From Bacillota bacterium (GTDB taxonomy: Bacteria; Bacillota; Clostridia; Lachnospirales; Lachnospiraceae): 10,062 bases of DNA. Each line of letters opens with the position of its first letter. Within the stretch, counting starts at the first letter, position 1. The stretch lies in assembly GCA_023435505.1 (NCBI GenBank), contig JAEYRR010000019.1, forward strand, positions 1 through 10,062. The letters are read 5' to 3'. The notes beneath the pieces were generated by a model. The model saw only the letters and a list, made by a program, of their open reading frames with translations, was not told the DNA's origin and searched no databases. Both the position numbers and the translations under genes were made by a program. Of this stretch, positions 1-6,808 are shown one piece after another.

Positions 1-531
1 GGTTTGTACGGTTGTAGCATCAAAGAGTATCGTGGCATCGGCTTCACAGTCAAATAGCCAGAAAGGAACATAGAGTCCGGTAATCTTATCTATATGTTTT
101 TCAGATTTGAACGTTTTAGGTAGGAGAGGTTTGCCTTTATAGAAGCCTTTTAAGGCTTTCTTGGCAGCTTCCTTATCCAATTTAAATGGGATAACATAAT
201 TAGGCTTATTTACTCCCGACATCTGTCCTGCTAAAACTACAGGATTGCCACAATATACACATTCTGTAGCAGCTGTATTGCCATCGCCTGCAATCTGTGC
301 ACCACAGGACTGACAGATATAGCCGGTAAGTCCTTCTAATTCTTCTCCTTCATAACCGGCCCAATTAAGGTCATCTTCTTGTTTGTCCGCCTCTAAGATT
401 TTATCATGCTCAGCTAGCTGTTCCATAGTAAAGCTGTTGTCACAGTATTCACATTTCATTTGCTGGGTTTGACTATCAAAGATTAAAGGCGCGGCACAAT
501 TGGGACATTTGTATTCCATTGTATTATCCAA
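1..531 (-). CDS. Zinc-ribbon (TFIIB-type) membrane-associated protein, YdjG-like, partial (C-terminus outside window)
   Basis: An uninterrupted frame of 177 codons runs off the left edge, so only the N-terminal part is present. Two zinc-ribbon halves are visible: C9-x2-C12 with C27-x2-C30, and C73-x2-C76 with C91-x2-C94, separated by an acidic helical stretch (about residues 37-67). After residue 105 comes a lysine-rich region, then a short hydrophobic stretch with the pattern GLYVPFWLFD (about residues 152-161). This matches the clostridial family usually labelled TFIIB-type zinc ribbon-containing protein, which is like the N-terminus of B. subtilis YdjG; such proteins are often misannotated as PriA helicase or phage replication proteins. 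It follows the SPFH gene by 26 nt, so the two probably form an operon. I chose the TTG start at 531 because it sits about 10 nt after an AGGAGGAGG motif, whereas the in-frame ATG at 519 is 22 nt away. The role is inferred: membrane-stress scaffold partner of the SPFH protein. Confidence 0.8.
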   Translation of the reverse strand, partial: MDNTMEYKCPNCAAPLIFDSQTQQMKCEYCDNSFTMEQLAEHDKILEADKQEDDLNWAGYEGEELEGLTGYICQSCGAQIAGDGNTAATECVYCGNPVVLAGQMSGVNKPNYVIPFKLDKEAAKKALKGFYKGKPLLPKTFKSEKHIDKITGLYVPFWLFDCEADATILFDATTVQT

Positions 532-541
532 GGTGTTTCTT

Positions 542-550
542 CCTCCTCCT
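542..550 (-). promoter_or_regulatory. Ribosome binding site that favours a TTG start for the zinc-ribbon gene
   Basis: On the minus strand the sequence reads AGGAGGAGG, ending 10 nt before TTG at 531 and 22 nt before the in-frame ATG at 519. It lies within the 26-nt gap after the stop codon of the SPFH gene, so the second gene can be translated from the same message. Spacing favours TTG, but the ATG cannot be excluded. Confidence 0.65.
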
Positions 551-557
551 AGATCTA

Positions 558-1955
558 TTATTGTACATCACTGTCATCAAAAAAATCACCACATTCAGGG
601 CAGAACTTTGGAGGATGAGCAGGATCTTTAGGCTCCCATCCACACTTATCACACTTGTATAATTTAGCACCTGCTGGCTTTGGACTTCCGCATTCCATAC
701 AGAATTTACCCTTGTTCACTACACCACAGCTACAGGTCCAGCCAGTATCTTCTGGCTTTGGCTTTCCACATTCCATACAGAATTTACCGGCATTGCCCGT
801 TGCACCACAGCTACAGGTCCAGCCACCTGAGGCTTCCTCTGGCTTTTGTGTTGGGGCTTGTTGCTGTTGTTGCATAGCCTGCTGTTGTTGCATTTGTTGT
901 TGCTGCATCTGCTGTTGTTGTCCCATCTGGAATAGGTTACCGGCATTTAAACCACCAGTGTTCTGAGCCATGTTCATTCCCATAAAGCCCATCATTGCCC
1001 CATTTTCATTGGAAGCAGCAGCTCTCATAGCATCTGCCTGAGCACCTGTTAAGGTAGCGGCAGCCATGTTAGGATCACGCATAACAGCGGTTCTTTGCAG
1101 CTGTTTGATCATATCTTCATCTTCTTTAGAAGCAGTCACAGAGTTTACACCGAAGGAATATACAGCTAAGCCTCGAAGCTCTGCCCATTTCTTACTAAGA
1201 ACCTCATTTAAAGCATCGGCGATCTCCATGGTGTGGCCTGGAAGGGCAGAATAACGAATTCCCATATCAGAGATCTTAGCAAAAGCAGGTTGAAGGGCTG
1301 TTAGTAATTCTGTCTTTAACATACCATCAATCTTATCTCTAGTGTATACGTCCTCTACATTACCACATACGTTGGAAAAGAATAGAAGAGGGTTTATCAT
1401 CTTATAAGAATATTCGCCATTACAACGAATGGAAATATCTACATCAAGATTAATGTTGCGGTCTACGACGCGGAAAGGTACCGGATTAGGAGTGCCGTAT
1501 TTGTTGCCGGCAATCTCTTTTGTATTAAAATAATAAACTCGTTGGTCCTTGCCAGTGTCACCACCAAAAGTAAATCTTTTACCAATGTTTTTAAAGGTCT
1601 GTTTAATGCTTTCTCCCAGACTTCCAGAGAAGATAGTCGGTTCAGTAGAACTGTCGTAAATAAACTGTCCAGGTTCTGCACAAACTTCTACAATCTTGCC
1701 CTGTTCAATAATCATCATACATTGTCCTTCGTTAACTGCTATCACAGAACCGTTGGAAATAATGTTGTCAGCCCCTTTTTTGTTAGAAGAACGATCGGAA
1801 AGTTTGTTTTGGCCTTTCGTAACTAAGACATCGCTTTCCATGGCGTCACAATAAAAAAACTCTTTCCATTGATCTGCTAGAACACTACTTACGGAACCGG
1901 TAGCCGCATTGAAAGCTCCCCCAAAAAGATTAGAAACTACTTTTTTTAAACCCAT
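558..1955 (-). CDS. SPFH/stomatin-like protein (YdjI / 'virion core protein' family) with Q-rich linker and three C-terminal zinc ribbons
   Basis: The 465-residue protein starts at ATG 1955, which has AAAGGAG eight nt upstream; an in-frame ATG at 1985 lacks such a site. The N-terminus has a short glycine-rich, moderately amphipathic segment (about 1-25) and no clear transmembrane helix. Residues about 40-310 match the SPFH domain of the COG4260 type, with a conserved WKEFFYCDAM-like opening. A methionine/alanine-rich stretch leads to a Q-rich linker (346-366). Three short zinc ribbons follow: C381/383/393/396, C408/410/419/422 and C435/438/452/455. SPFH proteins form oligomeric scaffolds on the inner membrane face. 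In B. subtilis the homologous YdjI works with YdjG, YdjH and PspA in the envelope-stress response. The downstream zinc-ribbon gene supports the same kind of module here, although ydjH-like and pspA-like genes would lie outside the window. Family assignment is firm; function is inferred from homology and context. Confidence 0.9.
   Translation of the reverse strand: MGLKKVVSNLFGGAFNAATGSVSSVLADQWKEFFYCDAMESDVLVTKGQNKLSDRSSNKKGADNIISNGSVIAVNEGQCMMIIEQGKIVEVCAEPGQFIYDSSTEPTIFSGSLGESIKQTFKNIGKRFTFGGDTGKDQRVYYFNTKEIAGNKYGTPNPVPFRVVDRNINLDVDISIRCNGEYSYKMINPLLFFSNVCGNVEDVYTRDKIDGMLKTELLTALQPAFAKISDMGIRYSALPGHTMEIADALNEVLSKKWAELRGLAVYSFGVNSVTASKEDEDMIKQLQRTAVMRDPNMAAATLTGAQADAMRAAASNENGAMMGFMGMNMAQNTGGLNAGNLFQMGQQQQMQQQQMQQQQAMQQQQQAPTQKPEEASGGWTCSCGATGNAGKFCMECGKPKPEDTGWTCSCGVVNKGKFCMECGSPKPAGAKLYKCDKCGWEPKDPAHPPKFCPECGDFFDDSDVQ
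674..825 (-). repeat. Tandem duplicated zinc-ribbon coding unit
   Basis: Two copies (674-744 and 752-825) are about 78-81 bp apart. Shared stretches include cattccatacagaatttacc (691-710 and 769-788) and caccacagctacaggtcc (722-739 and 803-820). They encode the first two C-terminal zinc ribbons of the SPFH protein, each with the pattern GWTCSCG followed by GKFCMECG and PKP. The third ribbon (residues 435-455) is diverged. High nucleotide identity suggests a recent tandem duplication or gene conversion. Confidence 0.85.
858..920 (-). repeat. CAG/CAA-rich tract encoding the polyglutamine linker
   Basis: On the minus strand this is a run of mixed CAA and CAG codons interrupted by ATG and one GCT/GCA-type codon. 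It gives QQQQ-M units within residues 346-366 of the SPFH protein. It joins the SPFH domain to the zinc ribbons and is probably a flexible linker. Mixed codons reduce slippage, but length variation between strains is plausible. Confidence 0.85.
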
Positions 1956-2019
1956 TTTTAACGCTCCTTTACTATGTATTATCATAGACCTCTACTGGTA
2001 ATTAGTATAGGAATAGAGA

Positions 2020-2046
2020 TTTATAAGTCACGATGGTCTATATCAA
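2020..2046 (-). promoter_or_regulatory. Candidate promoter for the SPFH / zinc-ribbon operon
   Basis: On the minus strand TTGATA (2046-2041) and TATAAA (2025-2020) each match the sigma-A consensus at five of six positions, but the spacer is only 15 nt. It would give a leader of about 60 nt before the ATG at 1955. I saw no convincing sigma-W-type element (TGAAAC followed by CGTA), although the B. subtilis homologues are sigma-W controlled. Weak evidence. Confidence 0.35.
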
Positions 2047-2120
2047 TTAGTTTATCACAGTCTATAATAAATGTCATTAAACAATGGTTTGAGGAAAGAG
2101 AATATTATATAGAAAACATA

Positions 2121-2149
2121 TTTGCACGGTTTGGGAAAAAGAGTATAAT
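2121..2149 (+). promoter_or_regulatory. Candidate sigma-A promoter of the ABC exporter operon
   Basis: TTTGCA (2121-2126) and a perfect TATAAT (2144-2149) are separated by 17 nt. This would start transcription near 2156, about 37 nt before the ATPase start. It lies in the divergent intergenic region 1956-2192, which otherwise holds only AT-rich sequence and the opposing promoter candidate. Confidence 0.6.
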
Positions 2150-2192
2150 TAGAAAGAGGTAAATTACTAATAATTAATAAAGGAGAGCTAGT

Positions 2193-2906
2193 ATGCTAAG
2201 AATCGAGCAATTAACTAAGAGTTATGGAGATAAGAAAGCAGTAGATAATTTAAGCCTACATATCAGACAGGGCGAGATATATGGGTTTATTGGACACAAT
2301 GGAGCTGGGAAGACCACAACCATTAAGAACTGTTGTGGTATATTAGGTTTTGAACAGGGAGAAATCTATATCGATGGAATCTCTATAAAAGAAAAGCCTT
2401 TGGAATGTAAAAAGAAGATCGCATATATACCGGATAATCCAGATTTGTATGAATTTATGTCTGGCATCAAATATCTGAATTTTGTTGCTGATGTCTATGG
2501 TGTGCCTAAAAAAGCCCGTGAGAACCGTATTCGGGAATTTGCTGACAAATTTGAGCTGACAAAGGATTTGGCTCAGCCAATTAGTGCCTACTCCCATGGT
2601 ATGAAGCAGAAGTTAGCCATTATAGCCGCCCTGCTTCATGAACCAAAGTTAATCATTATGGATGAACCTTTTGTTGGTTTGGATCCTATAGCATCACACT
2701 TGCTGAAACAAATCATGAAGGAGCACTGTAGCAATGGTGGAGCAATTTTCTTCTCAACCCATGTACTAGAAGTGGCTGAAAAGCTTTGTGATAAGGTTGC
2801 GATCATTAAAAGTGGGAAGTTAGTGATATCCGGAACTATGGATGAAGTTCGTGGTAATACGTCACTAGAGAATGTATTCCTGGAATTGGAGGAAAAACAT
2901 GCTTAA
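2193..2906 (+). CDS. ABC transporter ATP-binding protein (EcsA/ABC-2 type exporter ATPase)
   Basis: This 237-residue protein is a complete single nucleotide-binding domain that energises the membrane protein encoded next. The Walker A motif GHNGAGKT spans 34-41, the signature is SHGMKQ (134-139), Walker B plus D-loop reads LIIMDEPFVGLD (153-164), and the switch histidine is H190 in STH. At the Q-loop position it has YIPDNP (78-83), with Asp where most ABC ATPases have Gln; EcsA-like proteins also depart from Gln here (IPETP). Length and motif layout fit the ABC-2 exporter ATPases (EcsA, YtrB, YxlF group). AAAGGAG at 2179-2185 precedes the ATG by 7 nt. The last 8 bp overlap the permease start, implying translational coupling. 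The substrate cannot be read from sequence; the group includes exporters of peptides and other membrane-active compounds. Confidence 0.93.
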   Translation: MLRIEQLTKSYGDKKAVDNLSLHIRQGEIYGFIGHNGAGKTTTIKNCCGILGFEQGEIYIDGISIKEKPLECKKKIAYIPDNPDLYEFMSGIKYLNFVADVYGVPKKARENRIREFADKFELTKDLAQPISAYSHGMKQKLAIIAALLHEPKLIIMDEPFVGLDPIASHLLKQIMKEHCSNGGAIFFSTHVLEVAEKLCDKVAIIKSGKLVISGTMDEVRGNTSLENVFLELEEKHA

Positions 2907-4518
2907 AGTATTGATTAAATCCCGGTTTCAGTCTTTATTTTATTCAATGTTTAAGTCAAAAAAGGGCAATCAGAAAAAGAATAGTAATAGTGGCAGTATA
3001 TTAAAAGTGATTGGAATCGGGTTGTTAGCTGTCTATATTCTAGCCAGCCTAATGTTTGCCTTTGGTAGCTTGTTTTACTTGATTTGTAAGCCGATGATAG
3101 AGCAAGAACTTACTTGGTTGTATTTTGCGCTGGTTGGAATTGTAGTCTTTGCCTTATGTTTTATTGGAAGTGTCTTTACTACTCAGACACAGATATACGA
3201 AGCAAAGGATAACGAATTGCTACTTTCCATGCCGAATCCCCCAAGATATATTTTATCCAGTCGGGTTATTATGTTACTTGGATTAAACTATATGTATGAA
3301 GTTCTGGTACTGATCCCTTCAATTGTAGTTTATCTTATGGTTGGGCAGGTATCAGCATTAGGTGTCATTATCTTTATTATCGCATTCTTATTGCTTCCAT
3401 TTTTAGTAATGACGGTATCCTGTATTGTTGGGTTACTGGTTGCTTTAATTACAAGCAGGATGAAGAATAAAACAATTGTAACAATGGTATTATCCCTTGG
3501 ATTCTTGGGCTTATATTTTTATGTGTATAGTCAGATGAGTCGTTATATGAATACGATTATTGAGCATCTGAACGATGTGGCAGAAGGGGTTAAGAAAGCT
3601 TTTTATCCTTTCTACCAGTTAGGTGTTGCAATCGATGACGGCAACTGGTTAAGTCTTTTCTTATTTGCTCTATGTGCTTTGGTACCATTTGCTTTGGTAT
3701 ATGTCATCTTATCTAAGACTTTTATCCATATATCTACAATGAAACGTGGTAGTGTAAAAATCGTCTATAAAGAAAAGCAGTTGAAAGTAAACAGTCCAAA
3801 GGGAGCCTTAATTCGAAAAGAATTAAAGCATTTTACTGGCAATGCAATGTATATGTTAAATGCTGCATTAGGGGTTGTATTCCTTGTGATAGGAGCAGTT
3901 GTCCTCCTGGTTAAGCAGGATGCTATATTAGCTAAGATAGGTATCATGCCAGAGCTTAAGGGGTTTTTTGTACCTGTGCTGGCGCTGGGTATCTCCGGGA
4001 TTACAGCAATGAATTTTATCTCTGCACCATCCATCTCTTTAGAAGGGAAAAATCTATGGATCGCACAGTCTCTGCCAGTTAAAACGCTAGATATACTGAT
4101 GGCGAAGGTGGATATGCACCTCATTGTCTGTATTCCTCCTGTACTTTTTGCATCTGCTGTATCAGCATTTATAGCAAAGGCAGATGTCTTGCATACTATT
4201 CTCTTATTTATACTGCCGATTTTATTTACCGTATTTACTGCTCTCTTCGGTCTTGTATTAAATCTGAAGTTTCCGAAGTTTAACTGGATTAATGAGACAG
4301 TGGCAGTTAAGCAAAGCCTTAGTGGAATCCTTGCTATGTTTGGCTCTTTTGCAATTGTACTACTTCCAACTGTTTTGTATTTTGTACTTTTTATAGAGAT
4401 GCTTAGTATAGAAACTTACATGTGGGTGGTATCAGTAGTGTTGGCCTTGATTTGCCTTGGATTGTACGAGTATATCAAACATAGAGGAACTAAAATATTT
4501 ACCCAACTTACCAATTAG
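2899..4518 (+). CDS. ABC-2-like exporter permease, large clostridial 'putative ABC exporter' family (PF16949-like)
   Basis: The 539-residue integral membrane protein is the partner of the preceding ATPase. It begins at ATG 2899, six nt after GGAGG (2888-2892) and inside the last codons of the ATPase gene; an in-frame ATG at 2872 would add nine residues but lacks a site. A basic N-terminus (K/R/N-rich, about 1-33) is followed by roughly twelve hydrophobic segments, near 36-62, 72-95, 120-148, 153-190, 195-212, 250-275, 325-347, 362-385, 415-432, 438-462, 475-500 and 505-525. A cytoplasmic loop near 275-325 is rich in Lys. The SLEGKNLWIAQSLPV pattern (about 380-394) is characteristic of this family, where S-x-EG-x-N-x-W-x-x-x-SLP is conserved. 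It is much longer than ordinary ABC-2 permeases (about 250-400 residues), so one copy may hold two permease halves. Substrate unknown. Confidence 0.87.
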   Translation: MLKVLIKSRFQSLFYSMFKSKKGNQKKNSNSGSILKVIGIGLLAVYILASLMFAFGSLFYLICKPMIEQELTWLYFALVGIVVFALCFIGSVFTTQTQIYEAKDNELLLSMPNPPRYILSSRVIMLLGLNYMYEVLVLIPSIVVYLMVGQVSALGVIIFIIAFLLLPFLVMTVSCIVGLLVALITSRMKNKTIVTMVLSLGFLGLYFYVYSQMSRYMNTIIEHLNDVAEGVKKAFYPFYQLGVAIDDGNWLSLFLFALCALVPFALVYVILSKTFIHISTMKRGSVKIVYKEKQLKVNSPKGALIRKELKHFTGNAMYMLNAALGVVFLVIGAVVLLVKQDAILAKIGIMPELKGFFVPVLALGISGITAMNFISAPSISLEGKNLWIAQSLPVKTLDILMAKVDMHLIVCIPPVLFASAVSAFIAKADVLHTILLFILPILFTVFTALFGLVLNLKFPKFNWINETVAVKQSLSGILAMFGSFAIVLLPTVLYFVLFIEMLSIETYMWVVSVVLALICLGLYEYIKHRGTKIFTQLTN

Positions 4519-4540
4519 ATCGCTACAGTAATCAATTTCT

Positions 4541-4589
4541 CTTCCCTACTCCATATATTAATAGTAAGAATGGAGTAGGGAAGTTTTTT
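4541..4589 (+). terminator. Strong intrinsic terminator after the ABC exporter operon
   Basis: Perfect 14-bp inverted repeat: cttccctactccat (4541-4554) pairs with atggagtagggaag (4570-4583), with a 15-nt loop, followed directly by six T (4584-4589). The GTG start of the next gene is only three nt past the T-run, and the only plausible ribosome binding purines (AGGGAAG) are inside the right arm. Confidence 0.93.
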
Positions 4590-4592
4590 GTA

Positions 4593-5372
4593 GTGAGTAA
4601 GTTTATATATTCCGCGGGAAATGGAACAAAAGAACAGCCATACGAAATACGTAATGAAGAGGAATTTATCGCGTTTTCTCTTCAGTGCATGAAGGAAACG
4701 CAGTATCTTTGTTATATACTAAAAAATGACCTGGATCTTTCTCCCTATCTATGGAAACCAATCGGAGAGACAGAAAGTAAGCTAGAGAACAGAGAATGGA
4801 GAAGAGGCTTTTGGGGGAGTTTAAATGGCGGCATGCACAGTATTAAGGGCGTGAAGTTAGAAGTGCAAAATCAAAAAGAGGAGCTTCATTGCCTAGGGCT
4901 GTTTGCGATGCTTGGGGCTTATAAAACAGCAGATGACAGGCAGACAGAGGTAAAGGACCTTCAGGTACAATATGTGAGTCAAAATTGTGTTCTACAGGCT
5001 GAGGATACTTATTTTGGTGGAATTGCAGGACTTATTTATAATAGCAGGGTGGAGCACTGTCTTGTATCTGGAAACCTAATTTTTGTAGGAGAGAGGCAAG
5101 GACTGTATGGAGGAGGAATCGGAGGAATCTTAAGAGATTCATCTAAATGGGAGAAGAATGCTAGTTCAAGTATCTCGGATTCCAGCTTTCAGGGTACATT
5201 GATTGCTACCATTGAGAAAAAGGAAATACCAAAGGTATATCTGGGTGGAATTGTAGGAAGTATACAAAGTGAAAACTGCGAAGTCGCTCACTGTATCAAC
5301 CGTTCCTTTCTTCATGGCAGCTTTACAGGAAACATAGCAGGCAGTGTAATGGGTGGAAGAGTAATAGATTGA
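4593..5372 (+). CDS. GLUG-repeat-like protein without signal peptide, function unknown
   Basis: The 259-residue product opens with GNGTKEQPYEI and continues with a helix, a LKNDLDLS element, WKPIG and FWGSLNGGMHSIKGV (about 9-87). This is the usual entry module of bacterial GLUG-type beta-solenoid surface proteins. Glycine-rich turns of the GLUG kind follow: LGLF (101-104), FGGIAG (141-146), YGGGIGG (172-178), YLGGIVG (216-222) and TGNIAG (245-250). Family relatives are normally large secreted adhesins or enzymes. Here there is no signal peptide, no sortase or dockerin motif and no membrane segment, so the protein should be cytosolic, exported by another route, or a remnant. The GTG start is the only start that keeps the whole module; later ATG codons (residues 33 and 81) would cut into it. 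It lies 3 nt behind a terminator, and I see no clear promoter. The frame is intact over 259 codons, which argues that it is still selected. Confidence 0.65.
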   Translation: MSKFIYSAGNGTKEQPYEIRNEEEFIAFSLQCMKETQYLCYILKNDLDLSPYLWKPIGETESKLENREWRRGFWGSLNGGMHSIKGVKLEVQNQKEELHCLGLFAMLGAYKTADDRQTEVKDLQVQYVSQNCVLQAEDTYFGGIAGLIYNSRVEHCLVSGNLIFVGERQGLYGGGIGGILRDSSKWEKNASSSISDSSFQGTLIATIEKKEIPKVYLGGIVGSIQSENCEVAHCINRSFLHGSFTGNIAGSVMGGRVID

Positions 5373-5377
5373 TTTAC

Positions 5378-5406
5378 TTGCCTTGGGGACACAACTGTTT
5401 TATAAT
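5378..5406 (+). promoter_or_regulatory. Candidate sigma-A promoter of the MATE-CPBP operon
   Basis: TTGCCT (5378-5383), 17 nt, then a perfect TATAAT (5401-5406). Transcription would begin near 5413, about 33 nt before the ATG at 5446. It begins 6 nt after the stop codon of the GLUG-like gene. Confidence 0.62.
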
Positions 5407-5445
5407 TAGTAAATACAATTAGATAAGAGAAGGAAAGGTAGTATC

Positions 5446-6780
5446 ATGTTGTTTTCAAAAGTACAGTTAAGAAAACTGATTATACCTTTGATTATCGAGC
5501 AGATTCTGGCTGTTACCGTTGGTATGGCTGATACTATCATGGTATCTACCGTAGGTGAGGCGGCGATATCTGGGGTTTCCCTGGTTGATATGATAAATGG
5601 TTTGCTGCTGGCTGTCTTTGCAGCATTAGCCACAGGTGGGGCAGTTGTGACTGCCCAATACATAGGTGGAAGGAAGATTGAAAAAGCGTGCGAATCCGCA
5701 AAGCAGCTTCTTATTATCGCCTTCGTTATAGCGATTAGTATCATGGTCATATGCCTAGTGGTGAATCGTGGCATACTACGACTTTTATTTGGGAGTATTG
5801 ATCATGATGTAATGGGTAATGCCTCCACATATTTTCTGATTTCGTCCCTATCATTTCCATTTATGGCGCTTTATAGTGCAGGAGCAGCTCTGTTTAGAGT
5901 CATGGGCAACTCAAAGATCTCCATGAAGGTTTCGATATTGATGAATGCAATTAACATCGTGGGGAATGCCATCTGCATCTATGGACTTAAGATGGGAGTA
6001 GAAGGAGCTGCCATTCCAACCCTGATTTCTAGGGCAGTTGCTGCAGTTGTCATTATAAAACTGATATTTAATAAACAGAATCAGGTACATGTTCGAGATT
6101 TACATATGATTCCTGATTGGAAAATGATTAAGAATATTCTTCATATTGGGGTGCCAAGTGGTATAGAGAATGGACTCTTTCAAATGGGGAGATTACTTGT
6201 GGTCAGCATCATAGCCAAGTTTGATAACATTCAGATTGCAGCCAATGCAGTAGCCAACAGTATAGATGGAATGGGTTGTATTGCTGGACAAGCTATGAGC
6301 CTTGCAATGATAACTGTTATTGGACAGTGTGTTGGGGCCCAGGATGAAAATCAGGTACGTTATTATACCAAGAAACTATTGAGACTCACCTATCTAATCA
6401 CCTTTATTATTAATTCCTGTATACTATTGTCTCTACCTTGGATATTACAGATCTTCAACCTAAAAGCAGAAACCAGGGAATTGTCGTTTATACTGATTAT
6501 GATTCATAATGGGTTTGCAATACTACTATGGCCATCAGCTTTTACGCTACCCAATGCTTTGCGTGCCTGTAATGATGTGAAATTTGTAATGTACACCTCG
6601 ATATTTTCCATGTGTATGTTTCGTATCGTCTTTAGCTATATTTTTGGTTTGGGATTAGGTATGGGTGCAATAGGAGTATGGATTGCTATGCTTATGGATT
6701 GGGTTTTTAGAGTAGGGTGTTTTATTTGGAGATTTGCCAGCGGAGCATGGCGTAAATACGCTGGATTTATAAATACTTAA
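5446..6780 (+). CDS. MATE family efflux transporter
   Basis: The 444-residue protein has the length and about twelve hydrophobic segments expected of a MATE (multi-antimicrobial extrusion) antiporter, which exports cationic drugs or metabolites in exchange for Na+ or H+. The family's two-fold pattern shows. The N-lobe has IPLIIEQILAVTVGMADTIMV (13-33), the RVMGNSK loop (151-157) and the MNAINIVGNAICIYG segment (166-180). The C-lobe begins around 230 with GVPSGIENGLFQMGR (235-249) and contains ANAVANSIDG (266-275) and NALRACND (370-377). These are typical of the clostridial subgroup close to NorM/DinF-like proteins. The ATG at 5446 follows GGAAAGG by 7 nt. The CPBP gene begins 28 nt after its stop and has its own site, so the two are probably co-transcribed from the promoter near 5400. 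Substrate cannot be assigned. Confidence 0.93.
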   Translation: MLFSKVQLRKLIIPLIIEQILAVTVGMADTIMVSTVGEAAISGVSLVDMINGLLLAVFAALATGGAVVTAQYIGGRKIEKACESAKQLLIIAFVIAISIMVICLVVNRGILRLLFGSIDHDVMGNASTYFLISSLSFPFMALYSAGAALFRVMGNSKISMKVSILMNAINIVGNAICIYGLKMGVEGAAIPTLISRAVAAVVIIKLIFNKQNQVHVRDLHMIPDWKMIKNILHIGVPSGIENGLFQMGRLLVVSIIAKFDNIQIAANAVANSIDGMGCIAGQAMSLAMITVIGQCVGAQDENQVRYYTKKLLRLTYLITFIINSCILLSLPWILQIFNLKAETRELSFILIMIHNGFAILLWPSAFTLPNALRACNDVKFVMYTSIFSMCMFRIVFSYIFGLGLGMGAIGVWIAMLMDWVFRVGCFIWRFASGAWRKYAGFINT

Positions 6781-6808
6781 ATGCTGTTAAGGAAAGGGAG
6801 TATATAAG

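Noticed and set aside
858..920. Polyglutamine CAG/CAA tract as a phase-variation switch
   Set aside because: The tract is in triplets with mixed codons, so slippage would change length but not frame; no on/off switching is expected.
655..966. Plus-strand ORF with a poly-Cys stretch
   Set aside because: It is the antisense reading of the Q-rich linker and duplicated zinc ribbons of the SPFH gene; Cys runs arise from TGT/TGC read opposite CAA/CAG codons. No ribosome site.
1984..2041. Inverted repeat ATAGACC (1984-1990) and GGTCTAT (2035-2041) flanking the candidate SPFH promoter
   Set aside because: The arms are only 7 bp and 44 bp apart, in AT-rich sequence. This could happen by chance, and no regulator site is recognised.
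1974..2162. 62-codon plus-strand ORF in the divergent intergenic region
   Set aside because: It has no ribosome binding site, its start overlaps the SPFH leader, and it spans both candidate promoters. The composition is that of AT-rich noncoding DNA.
2421..2441. Asp in place of Gln at the ABC ATPase Q-loop (YIPDNP) as a sign of a dead enzyme
   Set aside because: EcsA-like ABC-2 ATPases also depart from Gln here, and all other catalytic motifs are intact, so it is probably a family trait.
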